A stretch of 51,911 nt of DNA from positions 1 to 51,911 of the forward strand of contig JAFUOR010000096.1 in the NCBI GenBank assembly GCA_017481825.1, written 5' to 3'. The position numbers and the translations under genes were made by a program. Source of the DNA: Clostridia bacterium (GTDB lineage: Bacteria; Bacillota; Clostridia; Christensenellales; Aristaeellaceae). Shown here in pieces: positions 25,358 to 32,902 of this stretch (position 1 is the first letter of the stretch; each line of letters opens with the position of its first letter). The notes beneath the pieces are model-generated. The model had not been told where the DNA came from. It ran no database searches and worked only from the letters and a program-made list of their open reading frames with translations.

Positions 25358-27292
25358 ATGCGCAAGACCATCGGCATCCTCGCCCATGTGGACGCAGGCA
25401 AAACCACCTTTTCCGAGCGCGTGCTGTATCTGACGCAGGCCATCCGGCGGCTCGGGCGCGTGGATCACCAGGATGCGTTTCTGGATGCGCATCCGCTGGA
25501 AAAGCAGCGGGGCATAACCATCTTTTCCGGCCTGGCGAATTTCGAGATGGGCGGCGATACATACTACTGGCTCGACACGCCGGGCCACGTCGATTTTTCT
25601 ACGGAGATGGAGCGCGCCGTGTCGGTGATGGACTACGCGGTGCTCATCGTCTCCTGTGCAGAGGGCGTGCAGAGCCATACAGAAACCGTATGGCAGCTGC
25701 TGCGGCAGTACCGCGTACCCGTGCTGGTGTTCCTGAACAAGCTTGACCGCGTGGGCGCAGATGCAGAGCGCGTCATCGCCCAGATGCGCAGGCGCCTCTC
25801 GCCGAACATGCTGGACATGCGCTCCCTGCAATCCAGCGCGATGGATGAATCGCTCATCGAAGCCATCGCCGAGAAGGACGAAAAGCTGCTGGAGCGCCTC
25901 TTTGACAGCGGCTATGACGAAGCGGCATGGATGGCCTCCCTGCGCCATCAGCTGCGGCACAGGCAGTGCTTCCCCGTGTGTGCGGGCGCGGCACTGGAGG
26001 GCAAGGGTGTGGCGGAGTTCCTTCATCTTTTGAGCACGCTGACCGTAACGGCATACGATGACAGCGCTCCCCTCTCCGCCCGCTGCTATCAGGTGCGCCA
26101 CGACGCCCAGGGGCAGCGGCTGTGCTTCCTCAAGCTGCTCAGCGGTAAGATCCGCGTGAAGGACGAGCTCCCAGGCGGGCAGAAGTGCAACGAGCTGCGC
26201 GTGTATCACGGCGACAAATTTCGTCCGGTGGATACAGCCGTCGCGGGTGATATCATCGCTATTCCCGGGCTGGAGGGCATCCGCCCCGGCGATCTGATCG
26301 GCAGCGGCGAACATGCACCTTTCCGCACCGAGCCGATGATGGCCGCCGATGTGCTATGGGACGAAAAGTCCGTCCCCGCCTTCCGGATGCTGCAGGCCCT
26401 GCGTGTGCTGGAGGACGAGGAGCCCACCCTCACCGTGACCGAGCAATCAGGTCACATCGCTGTGCACGTCATGGGGCGCATTCAGCTGGAGGTACTCAGG
26501 GAGCAGATCGCCAGCCGTTTTGGACACGCAGTGGATTTCGGCCCGACCCATGTGCTCTACCGGGAGACTATCGCCGCCCCTGCCATCGGCGTGGGGCATT
26601 ACGAGCCGCTGCGCCACTACGCGGAATGCCATGTGCGCCTCGTACCGGGCAATCCGGGCAGCGGGATTACCTTCCGCAGCCGCTGCCATGTGGACACGCT
26701 GGCCCTGAACTGGCAGCGGCTCATCGAAACCCATGTTTTCGAGAAGACTCACAAGGGCGTGCTGACCGGCGCGCCGCTGACGGACGTATGCGTGGAGCTC
26801 CTCACCGGACGCGCACATCTCAAGCACACCGAGGGCGGCGATTTCCGCCAGGCGACCTACCGCGCCATCCGCAACGCGCTGATGCACGCCAAATCAGTGC
26901 TGCTTGAACCCATCGCCGGCTTTTCCCTGCGCGCACCGTCGGAAATGTACGGCAGCCTCGCGGGCGCCCTGAGCCGGATGCAGGCAGAGACTGGGCTGCC
27001 GGAATACGAGGAAGACAGCGTCATCCTGCGAGGCGAGGCGCCCTACGCCATCTTCGCGCCCTGGCAGGAGGATTTCCTTTCCCTGACCCACGGGCGCGGC
27101 GCACTGCGCGTCTGGATGAGCCGCTACGCCCCCTGCCGGGAGCAGGAAGGCATCGTTGAAAAAGCAGGATATAACCCGCTGGCGGACGACACGCCGGACT
27201 CGGTGTTTTGCAGTCACGGAGCGGGATTCACCGTGCCGTGGGATGAGGTGCGGAATTATATGCATATGAGGCATGAGGAGTTTGAGGAGTAA
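25358..27292 (+). CDS. Translational GTPase of the TetM/EF-G-like ribosomal-protection family
   Basis: 644 residues. GTPase motifs: AHVDAGKT (9-16), RGITI, DTPGHVDF and NKLD; the five-domain EF-G-like layout matches ribosomal protection proteins in length (about 640). The early sequence differs clearly from Tet(M)/(O)/(W), with TQAIRRLGRVDHQDAFLDA between G1 and G2, so it is better regarded as a chromosomal paralogue often labelled TetM-like. It may remove ligands from, or rescue, ribosomes; tetracycline resistance is not shown. AAGGAGC precedes the ATG. Flanked by its own promoter and terminator. Confidence 0.85.
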   Translation: MRKTIGILAHVDAGKTTFSERVLYLTQAIRRLGRVDHQDAFLDAHPLEKQRGITIFSGLANFEMGGDTYYWLDTPGHVDFSTEMERAVSVMDYAVLIVSCAEGVQSHTETVWQLLRQYRVPVLVFLNKLDRVGADAERVIAQMRRRLSPNMLDMRSLQSSAMDESLIEAIAEKDEKLLERLFDSGYDEAAWMASLRHQLRHRQCFPVCAGAALEGKGVAEFLHLLSTLTVTAYDDSAPLSARCYQVRHDAQGQRLCFLKLLSGKIRVKDELPGGQKCNELRVYHGDKFRPVDTAVAGDIIAIPGLEGIRPGDLIGSGEHAPFRTEPMMAADVLWDEKSVPAFRMLQALRVLEDEEPTLTVTEQSGHIAVHVMGRIQLEVLREQIASRFGHAVDFGPTHVLYRETIAAPAIGVGHYEPLRHYAECHVRLVPGNPGSGITFRSRCHVDTLALNWQRLIETHVFEKTHKGVLTGAPLTDVCVELLTGRAHLKHTEGGDFRQATYRAIRNALMHAKSVLLEPIAGFSLRAPSEMYGSLAGALSRMQAETGLPEYEEDSVILRGEAPYAIFAPWQEDFLSLTHGRGALRVWMSRYAPCREQEGIVEKAGYNPLADDTPDSVFCSHGAGFTVPWDEVRNYMHMRHEEFEE

Positions 27293-27319
27293 GCATTCGT
27301 TCGGGATATAATGCAAAAC

Positions 27320-27356
27320 AAGCCTGTCGGAAGCGGTGAGAACATCCGACAGGCTT
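27320..27356 (+). terminator. Rho-independent terminator of the GTPase gene
   Basis: AAGCCTGTCGGA pairs perfectly with TCCGACAGGCTT (12 bp arms, 13-base loop), followed by GCTTATTTA. The upstream AAAACA also gives a short T-run on the minus strand, so it may act in both directions. Confidence 0.85.
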
Positions 27357-27629
27357 GCTTATTTATGGGCAATATTAGTACATTGCTTTGATCAGCCGCA
27401 GCGTTTCTTATTTTCATGCTCTCTTTTACTGTTTTGAGCGATGCAATCAGCACCACCTGCAAACTGATACATTCCTGTTCAAGCTGCTTATATCTTATGT
27501 CATCGATGTGCAATGGTTTGAGGAATGCCAGTTCTCGTAGCCCACCTATTCCTTCTCGTCATAATTTCTTCTCGATCATCTTCGTACTCAGCAGCTCATC
27601 GCACGACCAGCAGCCAGATCGTGCCACAT
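27357..27629. other. Chromosome/prophage transition region without a convincing gene
   Basis: AT-richer than the left chromosome. On the minus strand one frame can be read through a TGA at 27559-27561 and then continues REGIGGLRELAFLKPL and IRYKQLEQECISLQVVLIAS, helical and gene-like but with no ribosome site or start. It may be the decayed remainder of a gene disturbed by prophage insertion or rearrangement. No attachment site can be assigned without the right junction. Confidence 0.4.
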
Positions 27630-27779
27630 AAAACGAGCCGGAGGACTCGCACTCCTCCGGCAAATCGTTACACCATACATCTCATTGATGATCGAAGGTC
27701 TAATACCGGTCTTGCACGCAAGATCCGCCTGAGTCCGGCGAAGCTCGCCAAGCCTCATGGAGAATAAAATCCTAATCAT
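27588..27779 (-). pseudogene. Truncated XRE-type HTH regulator remnant
   Basis: AAAGGAG precedes an ATG at 27779 opening MIRILFSMRLGELRRTQADL and ACKTGIRPSIINEMY, a standard small Cro/CI-type HTH. After residue 35 the similarity stops and the frame runs through a terminator hairpin into low-quality sequence ending at 27588. A natural member would continue for about 30-35 more HTH-domain residues. It reads as an HTH gene cut off near 27,670, possibly a recombination junction. Confidence 0.55.
27630..27661 (-). terminator. Rho-independent terminator after the HTH remnant
   Basis: GCCGGAGGA (27637-27645) pairs with TCCTCCGGC (27653-27661), 9 bp arms and 7-base loop; on the minus strand it is followed by TCGTTTTATG. 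It lies inside the nominal reading frame of the HTH remnant, showing that this gene has lost its proper end. Confidence 0.75.
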
Positions 27780-27792
27780 AACCATTACTCCT

Positions 27793-29538
27793 TTACGCGG
27801 ATTCTAACAGATTTGTTAGAAAATAGGGCTTTCGGTTAGAGTAAAGGTAAAGCTGCAAAAGAATAACAAAAAGAGTCCTGCTTATCACAACAGGACTCTT
27901 TTTTGCTACCGCCTTGCAGCGGTGTAGGGGGCGATCAAAACAAACGGACCAACAACCATGTAAATGGTCGGGGTTCGTATAAGACCGCATTGGTGGAGCC
28001 AACTCCACCGCAGGCGACCCCTCCAGAGACGCCAAGTCAATACTGGATGTGTTATTTTGCGTGAGGTTATACATAATTTGCAGACGTCTCAGTGGTCTGT
28101 TGCTATCATTGTCTGAGGGCATATCGGTTATGGTGACAGAGTGCACAAGGGCATCGATCACCCGGCGACGATGTTCAGGATTGTTCACATCGCCGTCGCG
28201 GAAGGATTCCAGAAAATACTTGAGATGCTCCCGTGTGATGACAGGATGACTTGATTTCTGGACGGCGATCCTGGACGCAATATCGGTCTGCTGCTGTTCC
28301 AGCTCCTCCAGCCGTTTCTTGGTCGTAGGAGTGTAAAGGCCGTCCTCAATTGCCCGCATCAGATTCCGCAGCGAGGTTTCCACGGTCTTTTTCTCCGCCT
28401 CCAGCGTGCGCAGAATCGGATCCTCCAACGACTCTTTCTCCAAAATTGCCAGGGCGTGATCTATCAGCGACGATAGTACAGCAGGCTGCAGCACATGCTG
28501 GATCGTCTCTCTGACGACAGCGATCTCCAATGCCTCTTTACGCTCGTTTGACTTGTCACAGCTGTGTTCACGACGACGCGATGTGCAGGAATAATAGTAA
28601 TGGATAGTACCGGATTTACCGGTACCGCTGCATCCGATCATCGGTTTTCCACAGTGGCCGCAGATCAACTTGCCCGTGAGAAGAAACTCGATCACAGAAC
28701 GCGCCCTCCCTCCATTGCTGTACTTATTCTTATCAATTCGCGCATTTACACGGTAGAACAGATCATCCGGGATCAGCTGAGGAATGATATTCGGGATCAC
28801 GATATCGCGATATTGATACTCCCCCAGATACTTTCGATTGCGCCATATTGTCCGCAATGACGACTTATTGAACGGATTCCCCTTTGATGTTTTGAGTCCC
28901 AGTGCATTGAAGTATGCCAGGACATCTACCTGCATCCTGCCCTCATCAATCATCTGGAAGGCACGCAGCACATGGGGTCCCGTGTTGGGATCGATATCAT
29001 ACATGCGATTCTCATTGATCCTGAGGCCAATGGGCGCCGCATTCATCGCGATCCCCTTGAGGGCATTGCCCTCCTGGCCTCGCCGGATGTTTTTGGAGAG
29101 ATTTGCAGAATAGTACTCATCCATGCCCTCCATCAGGGCTTCCAGGATGATGCCTTCCGGGCCGTCCGGAATGGACATGGCAGCATAATGCACCGCAACG
29201 CCGGCCTTCTTCAGCCGATGTTTGTAGAGCGCAGCATCATATCGATTGCGCGCAAAGCGGCTGGTCTGGTACATGATGACGGCAGAGAACAGCCCCTTCT
29301 CCGCGTCAGCGATCATCTTCTGGAACTGAGGACGGTCATCGGTGCGGCCGCTGATAGCGTAGTCGCAGTATTCATCAACAACCTGGAAGCCGTGTGCCTC
29401 AGCCCATTGCCGGCACTCACGCAGCTGATCTTCGATGGATGCTTCTCGCTGAGAGTCAGAGGAATACCTGGCATAGATCACAGCCACCATGACAGGCATG
29501 CGGACGGCTTTGTCCTTTAATGCAGAAGTGCGCGGCAT
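27793..29538 (-). CDS. Large serine recombinase (phage integrase)
   Basis: 581 residues. An N-terminal resolvase domain includes VIYARYSSDSQREASIEDQL with the nucleophilic Ser and SRFARNRYD; a Recombinase domain follows at roughly 170-280; then a zinc ribbon (CGHCGKP ... CTSRRREHSC) and a coiled-coil segment near 385-420. It integrates the phage at attB. GGGGAGGAATC precedes the ATG at 29538. The last 30 residues lie beyond a terminator hairpin and look hydrophobic and non-family, suggesting that the original stop has been lost or that the tail derives from att-adjacent DNA. Confidence 0.92.
   Translation of the reverse strand: MPRTSALKDKAVRMPVMVAVIYARYSSDSQREASIEDQLRECRQWAEAHGFQVVDEYCDYAISGRTDDRPQFQKMIADAEKGLFSAVIMYQTSRFARNRYDAALYKHRLKKAGVAVHYAAMSIPDGPEGIILEALMEGMDEYYSANLSKNIRRGQEGNALKGIAMNAAPIGLRINENRMYDIDPNTGPHVLRAFQMIDEGRMQVDVLAYFNALGLKTSKGNPFNKSSLRTIWRNRKYLGEYQYRDIVIPNIIPQLIPDDLFYRVNARIDKNKYSNGGRARSVIEFLLTGKLICGHCGKPMIGCSGTGKSGTIHYYYSCTSRRREHSCDKSNERKEALEIAVVRETIQHVLQPAVLSSLIDHALAILEKESLEDPILRTLEAEKKTVETSLRNLMRAIEDGLYTPTTKKRLEELEQQQTDIASRIAVQKSSHPVITREHLKYFLESFRDGDVNNPEHRRRVIDALVHSVTITDMPSDNDSNRPLRRLQIMYNLTQNNTSSIDLASLEGSPAVELAPPMRSYTNPDHLHGCWSVCFDRPLHRCKAVAKKSPVVISRTLFVILLQLYLYSNRKPYFLTNLLESA
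27802..27821. repeat. Perfect palindrome at the 3' end of the integrase gene
   Basis: TTCTAACA-GATT-TGTTAGAA, 8-base arms with a 4-base spacer, lies in the final integrase codons and about 25 bases upstream of the HTH remnant start. It may be an operator for that regulator or part of the attachment-site region. Confidence 0.5.
27868..27904. terminator. Bidirectional terminator within the integrase 3' end
   Basis: AAGAGTCCTG (27871-27880) pairs with CAGGACTCTT (27891-27900) over a 10-base loop; six T follow on the plus strand and five T on the minus strand. On the minus strand it falls about 75 bases before the annotated stop of the integrase. Confidence 0.85.
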
Positions 29539-29564
29539 GCAGATTCCTCCCCTCTTTCACGATT

Positions 29565-29590
29565 GCCCCGGGTGTTGCCCGGGGCTTTTT
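29565..29590 (+). terminator. Plus-strand terminator between integrase and membrane-protein genes
   Basis: GCCCCGGG-TGTTG-CCCGGGGC followed by TTTTTG on the plus strand. Both flanking genes are on the minus strand, where no T-run follows the stem, so it appears to stop antisense rather than sense transcription. Confidence 0.7.
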
Positions 29591-29591
29591 G

Positions 29592-30347
29592 TCATTCATC
29601 AGAAATCATCTGATCCAGCTTCGCGTCAGCATAAGCAGCTGCATCAACGCACTGGACGCGAAGCGTTCCGCCAATCTTACTGGGCGTATAGGTCCAGATT
29701 GCATCGCCGACAGTGATCGACCCTGTCTCTTTCCGATCCTGCTGCTGCTTGACCCACGACACGGTGGAATCCTGCTCTGCAAGCTCATGGGGCAGCGTCG
29801 CCGCCCATGGAAGGTAGGTCGCATCTGTGCCCGTCATCATAAACGTGGCGTCATATATCTCATACTCGCGGTTTGTCTCAAGATGGGCGACATATGACGT
29901 TCCGTCGATGATGCCGGAGATATACCAAACATAGCCGTCCTTCGTGGCAGTCTCCTGTCTCTTGCCAATGTTGAAGCCCATGTCTTCCAGCGTGACTGTG
30001 ATGTCGTATGCATTGGAACCGGAGATGCCGGGTTTTGTCATCTCAGGCATACACGTAGCCGTCGGAATAGGTGTTGCTGTCGGGTTTTGCGTTACTGTTA
30101 CCTTCGTACTCTCAGTCATGGCTGTAACGCGGGATGTGTTTGCAGATTGCTCATTCATGGATGACTTATCCTCTTTATCCCCAACCAACAGCACAAACAC
30201 AAAGAATGCAGCAATGCCTGCAAGAATTGCCCTACCAATACGCTTGAAACCACTTATTCCGGCAGCATGTCTTGCAGCTTTTTTCTTTTTCTGATGTTTT
30301 TCAGCGATAAACATCAGAATCACAACGCCAACTATGAGGTAAAGCAT
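29592..30347 (-). CDS. Prophage membrane protein of unknown function in the lysogeny module
   Basis: 251 residues. TM1 is at about 1-14, followed by a lysine-rich stretch (KHQKKKKAARH), TM2 at about 36-56 (ILAGIAAFFVFVLLVG), a Ser/Thr/Pro-rich linker (70-105) and a globular C-terminal domain of about 145 residues with EDMGFNIGKRQE and DGYVWYISGII. The domain probably lies outside the membrane. It starts 30 bases after the repressor stop and is therefore expressed in the lysogen. Such positions often hold superinfection-exclusion or lysogenic-conversion genes; the role here is unknown. Confidence 0.78.
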   Translation of the reverse strand: MLYLIVGVVILMFIAEKHQKKKKAARHAAGISGFKRIGRAILAGIAAFFVFVLLVGDKEDKSSMNEQSANTSRVTAMTESTKVTVTQNPTATPIPTATCMPEMTKPGISGSNAYDITVTLEDMGFNIGKRQETATKDGYVWYISGIIDGTSYVAHLETNREYEIYDATFMMTGTDATYLPWAATLPHELAEQDSTVSWVKQQQDRKETGSITVGDAIWTYTPSKIGGTLRVQCVDAAAYADAKLDQMISDE

Positions 30348-30377
30348 ATTCTCTGTCCCCCTGGTTTTGCTGAAGAA

Positions 30378-30995
30378 TTACAGCATCCTCTGATACGCCA
30401 CCGCCAGCCCCACGATCCGCAGCTCATCGCAGTTATTGCCTGTATACATCAGCGGACGATATACCGGGTTATCAGATACCAGCTGGACACCACCATCAAT
30501 GTGATAAACATGCTTGAGGGTCGCCTCGCCGTCAATGATCACAGCTGCGATCTGACCATCCTCAACGTCAGGCTGCTGACGAATATACACCAGATCGCCA
30601 TCCACCACGCGAGGTACCATGCTGTCACCCTTACAGCGCAGGACGAAGCTGCAGTTGATATCTGCAGGAGCATTAACGTACTCCTCGACGTTCTCTTCTG
30701 CCGCGATCGGCGTACCACAGGCTATTGAGCCCAACAGAGGAATACGGTTCATCTTCGGGAGAGGCTCGAGACCTGCAACAGGCTTCTCCATATCTACAGT
30801 ATTGAAACCAATGATTTCCCAACTGTCCACGCCGCAGACAGCAGCAATGTCTCGGATGACATCCAGTGAAGGGTTAGCCAGATCCAGCTCATACTTCTGC
30901 ACTGACGAATAACTCTTATTTATTCGGCGAGCCAGTTCTTTCTGTGTGATTCGGGCAGATTTACGAAATTTCTTGATATTCTCTCCAATACTCAT
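30378..30995 (-). CDS. CI/LexA-like prophage repressor with S24 autopeptidase domain
   Basis: 205 residues. The N-terminal HTH (ITQKELARRINKSYSSVQKY, 16-35) binds operators. The C-terminal S24 domain has the cleavage site Cys93-Gly94 (SIACGTP), nucleophile Ser125 (GDSM) and general base Lys161 (ATLKH). RecA-stimulated self-cleavage would induce the prophage after DNA damage. AAGGAGG precedes the ATG. It is transcribed leftward from its own promoter, opposite the early operon. Confidence 0.94.
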   Translation of the reverse strand: MSIGENIKKFRKSARITQKELARRINKSYSSVQKYELDLANPSLDVIRDIAAVCGVDSWEIIGFNTVDMEKPVAGLEPLPKMNRIPLLGSIACGTPIAAEENVEEYVNAPADINCSFVLRCKGDSMVPRVVDGDLVYIRQQPDVEDGQIAAVIIDGEATLKHVYHIDGGVQLVSDNPVYRPLMYTGNNCDELRIVGLAVAYQRML

Positions 30996-31021
30996 GAGCG
31001 CTCAACCTCCTTGTGAACTGG

Positions 31022-31050
31022 AGTATATCAGAACACGCAATATTTTTCAA
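31022..31050 (-). promoter_or_regulatory. Leftward repressor promoter
   Basis: On the minus strand TTGAAA (31045-31050) and TATACT (31022-31027) are 17 bases apart, about 27 bases upstream of the repressor start. One copy of the ACACGCAATAT repeat fills its spacer. Confidence 0.8.
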
Positions 31051-31085
31051 CCTTTTTGCAAAAAAACGCTTGACACACGCAATAT
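31033..31085. repeat. Paired ACACGCAATAT operators in the prophage switch
   Basis: The 11-mer ACACGCAATAT occurs at 31033-31043 and 31075-31085, 42 bases apart, about four helical turns. One copy lies in the spacer of the leftward promoter and the other across the -35 edge and spacer of the rightward promoter. A second shared word, CGCTCAA, occurs at 30999-31005 and 31108-31114. These are the likely CI/Cro binding sites. Confidence 0.7.
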
Positions 31086-31098
31086 ATTTGAGTATTAT
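31070..31098 (+). promoter_or_regulatory. Rightward early promoter
   Basis: TTGACA (31070-31075), 17-base spacer, TATTAT (31093-31098), within 50 bases of the first early gene. It should drive the early operon when repressor is cleaved. Confidence 0.87.
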
Positions 31099-31145
31099 AA
31101 TCCAGAACGCTCAATTTTATTAAGTTTTTTGAAAGGAGGTTTCAT

Positions 31146-31352
31146 GTGAAAAGGATGAGCGTTTTTCCCAATATCTATGTTGAGTGTGCACGGGAAAACA
31201 TTTCCCAGGAACAGCTTGCAGCACGCTTGGGCGTAAACGTCAAGACGCTGTACAACTGGCACACCGGCGCAACCCCCATCCCCTCCACGGCCGTTCTGGC
31301 TATGGCGAAGATGTGGAACGTATCCACTGACTACATTCTCAACCGTGTATAA
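31146..31352 (+). CDS. Cro-like HTH protein
   Basis: 68 residues with one helix-turn-helix (ISQEQLAARLGVNVKTLYNW) and the closing helix MAKMWNVSTDYIL. First gene right of the switch and therefore a likely Cro or early activator, antagonist of the leftward repressor. The start is GTG at 31146, six bases after AAGGAGG; the in-frame ATG at 31155 is too distant. Confidence 0.82.
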   Translation: MKRMSVFPNIYVECARENISQEQLAARLGVNVKTLYNWHTGATPIPSTAVLAMAKMWNVSTDYILNRV

Positions 31353-31366
31353 GAAGGAGGTATCCC

Positions 31367-31597
31367 ATGAACAACACCCGCCGCAAGCGCATCGACGCAG
31401 TCATGCAGAAGCTGGAAGAACTCTCCGAGGAACTGGACGCCATCAAAGAGGAAGAGGAAGAAGCCTACGACAACCTGCCCGAATCCCTCCAGGAATCCGA
31501 GCGCGGAGAAGCAATGCAGGAGGCTATCGACAACCTGGATGAGGCCATCAGCAACATCTCCGACGCTTTCGAGTACCTGCAGGAAGCATCCAACTGA
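31367..31597 (+). CDS. Small acidic coiled-coil phage protein
   Basis: 76 residues, almost entirely helical, rich in Glu (KEEEEEAYDN) with heptad-like spacing at LEELSEELDAI and IDNLDEAISNI. AAGGAGG precedes the ATG. Unknown function; a common type of early phage protein. Confidence 0.75.
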   Translation: MNNTRRKRIDAVMQKLEELSEELDAIKEEEEEAYDNLPESLQESERGEAMQEAIDNLDEAISNISDAFEYLQEASN

Positions 31598-31609
31598 AAG
31601 GAGGCCCCC

Positions 31610-31924
31610 ATGCCTGACACCATCCGCATCTGCATCAAGCGTCCTGACGTCGCTGTTGAGGCCATCGACGTGCCCAACACCATTGAGGCCCTTCAGGAAC
31701 TCGTGGGAGGCTATATCGAGGTCATCAGCCTGTTCCCCAATATCGTGGTTAGCGTCAACGAAGAAGGCACTCTCAAAGGGATGCCCTTCAACATGGTACT
31801 GGCCGGCCACTGGCTGCGCGGTCCGGTCCTGTTCGCGGGCGTCAAGGGCGAGGAGTTTACTCATGCCCCCTTCCACAATGTCAACCAAGTGGAGAGCTTC
31901 ATCCGCCGCTGCAATCGGCGGTGA
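31610..31924 (+). CDS. DUF3846 domain protein
   Basis: 104 residues. The pattern LQELVGGYIEVISL, a central VVSVNEEGTLKGMPFNMVL and a late VLFAGVKGEEF matches DUF3846, frequent in phages and conjugative elements and without known function. AAAGGAGG precedes the ATG. Confidence 0.78.
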   Translation: MPDTIRICIKRPDVAVEAIDVPNTIEALQELVGGYIEVISLFPNIVVSVNEEGTLKGMPFNMVLAGHWLRGPVLFAGVKGEEFTHAPFHNVNQVESFIRRCNRR

Positions 31925-32115
31925 CGAACATGATCAGCGCAGATACAACGCCAAAGCGCGTCAGCCCCGTCACTCCGGCTGACCTTCCTGAGTACGTCAA
32001 GGATAACCTCGCCCGCGCCCTCATCGACGCTGCACGACGCTTCTACAGCGACCCGGAGAACGTCCGCAAGTTCGAGGAATGGAAGGCCAGGAAGGCCGCT
32101 GAGGTGGCCCCATGA
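31921..32115 (+). CDS. Small hypothetical phage protein
   Basis: 64 residues from GTG at 31921 (overlapping the previous stop as GTGA) or 61 from ATG at 31930. Charged and helical, with PEYVKDNLARALIDAARRFY and a basic WKARKAA segment. No recognised domain. Confidence 0.6.
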   Translation: MTNMISADTTPKRVSPVTPADLPEYVKDNLARALIDAARRFYSDPENVRKFEEWKARKAAEVAP

Positions 32116-32198
32116 CAAACAAAGAAAAGGCCGCTGACAGCTCTCACCCCGTCAGCGACCAAAGCGAATCCCCTTGTAAAGATTCACCTATACAATAA
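32112..32198 (+). CDS. Very small ORF (28 codons)
   Basis: An ATG overlapping the previous stop as ATGA opens MTNKEKAADSSHPVSDQ and on to TAA. Low-complexity, polar, no independent ribosome site. It may only be produced by coupled translation, or may not be a gene. Confidence 0.3.
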   Translation: MTNKEKAADSSHPVSDQSESPCKDSPIQ

Positions 32199-32219
32199 CA
32201 TACTTCGGAGGAAAAATCA

Positions 32220-32519
32220 ATGCAGAACTACTCCATCGCCATCGCAAAGCATCCCAGCGTCATCCGCCGCACCGCCCGCGAGGCCTCCGGGGACATCGTC
32301 CTGGGCTTTGCCATCACCCGCACGCCGGAGGGCCCCTGTCAGGACCGCATCACCTGCGAGATGCTCAACGCCGGCAGCTTCTTCACCGATTCGACCCTCA
32401 AGGCCTGCCTGGACACCATGTGCCGCACCTGGGGCCATCAGAATGTCGAACGCGCCGTCCGTGCCTGGATCAACGAACGCTGCAGCGGGGAGGTGCCAAT
32501 GTGGGCGCGTACATTCTGA
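32220..32519 (+). CDS. Hypothetical phage protein
   Basis: 99 residues preceded by GGAGG. Segments IAKHPSVIRRTAREASGDIV and CLDTMCRTWGHQNVERAVRAW suggest a small alpha/beta protein; no family recognised. It overlaps the next gene's GTG start. Confidence 0.65.
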   Translation: MQNYSIAIAKHPSVIRRTAREASGDIVLGFAITRTPEGPCQDRITCEMLNAGSFFTDSTLKACLDTMCRTWGHQNVERAVRAWINERCSGEVPMWARTF

Positions 32520-32728
32520 TCACAGTGCTGCTCTTCTGGAGCACGGTAGCCTTCACTGTTGGAACCATCCTCGTGGAGGATGCTGTGGACGCCTACGCAG
32601 AGATCGACCCAGTGTACGGCAATCTCGCCCTTCATACGATCTGGCTGACAGCAGCCTGTCTGATTGCTCTGCCCCGCATCTGCTTCGATGCACTGACGCA
32701 CTACTTCACTGTCACACTGAGGAGGTAA
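32501..32728 (+). CDS. Small two-TM membrane protein
   Basis: 75 residues from GTG at 32501, with GGGGAGG ahead inside the previous gene. Two hydrophobic helices: YILITVLLFWSTVAFTVGTI and ALHTIWLTAACLIALP, separated by an acidic loop. Its early-gene location argues against a holin. Unknown function. Confidence 0.6.
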   Translation: MGAYILITVLLFWSTVAFTVGTILVEDAVDAYAEIDPVYGNLALHTIWLTAACLIALPRICFDALTHYFTVTLRR

Positions 32729-32731
32729 ATC

Positions 32732-32902
32732 ATGATTATCCATTTCGATCACATCCGCAGCACCAAGACCTGCGAAGTCTTCCAGCACGGTGAAAAACCT
32801 GACATGATCACCCTGTACCTGAAGAAATCCCAGCTGGCGGAGGATGGCATCCGTCCCGCTAATGGACTGACCGTTACGATTGAGGAGGCGCATCATGACT
32901 GA
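32732..32902 (+). CDS. Small hypothetical phage protein
   Basis: 56 residues, from ATG after GGAGG to a TGA overlapping the ATPase gene. It begins MIIHFDHIRSTKTCEVF and ends GLTVTIEEAHHD. The position immediately before the SbcC-like ATPase and the clear ribosome site support a real gene. Confidence 0.6.
   Translation: MIIHFDHIRSTKTCEVFQHGEKPDMITLYLKKSQLAEDGIRPANGLTVTIEEAHHD

Noticed and set aside
25358-27292. Acquired tetracycline resistance gene
   Set aside because: Overall family fits, but sequence between G1 and G2 and the gene context differ from known tet genes; kept as TetM-like only.
27416-27631. Plus-strand 71-residue frame in the transition region
   Set aside because: Ser-rich, no ribosome site; complement of the decayed minus-strand sequence.
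27925-27940. Another GTAGGGG-type element in the integrase 3' end (GTAGGGGGCGATC)
   Set aside because: It has an extra G and no palindromic second arm.
32501-32728. Holin
   Set aside because: Two TM segments fit, but it lies in the early replication region far from any lysis gene.
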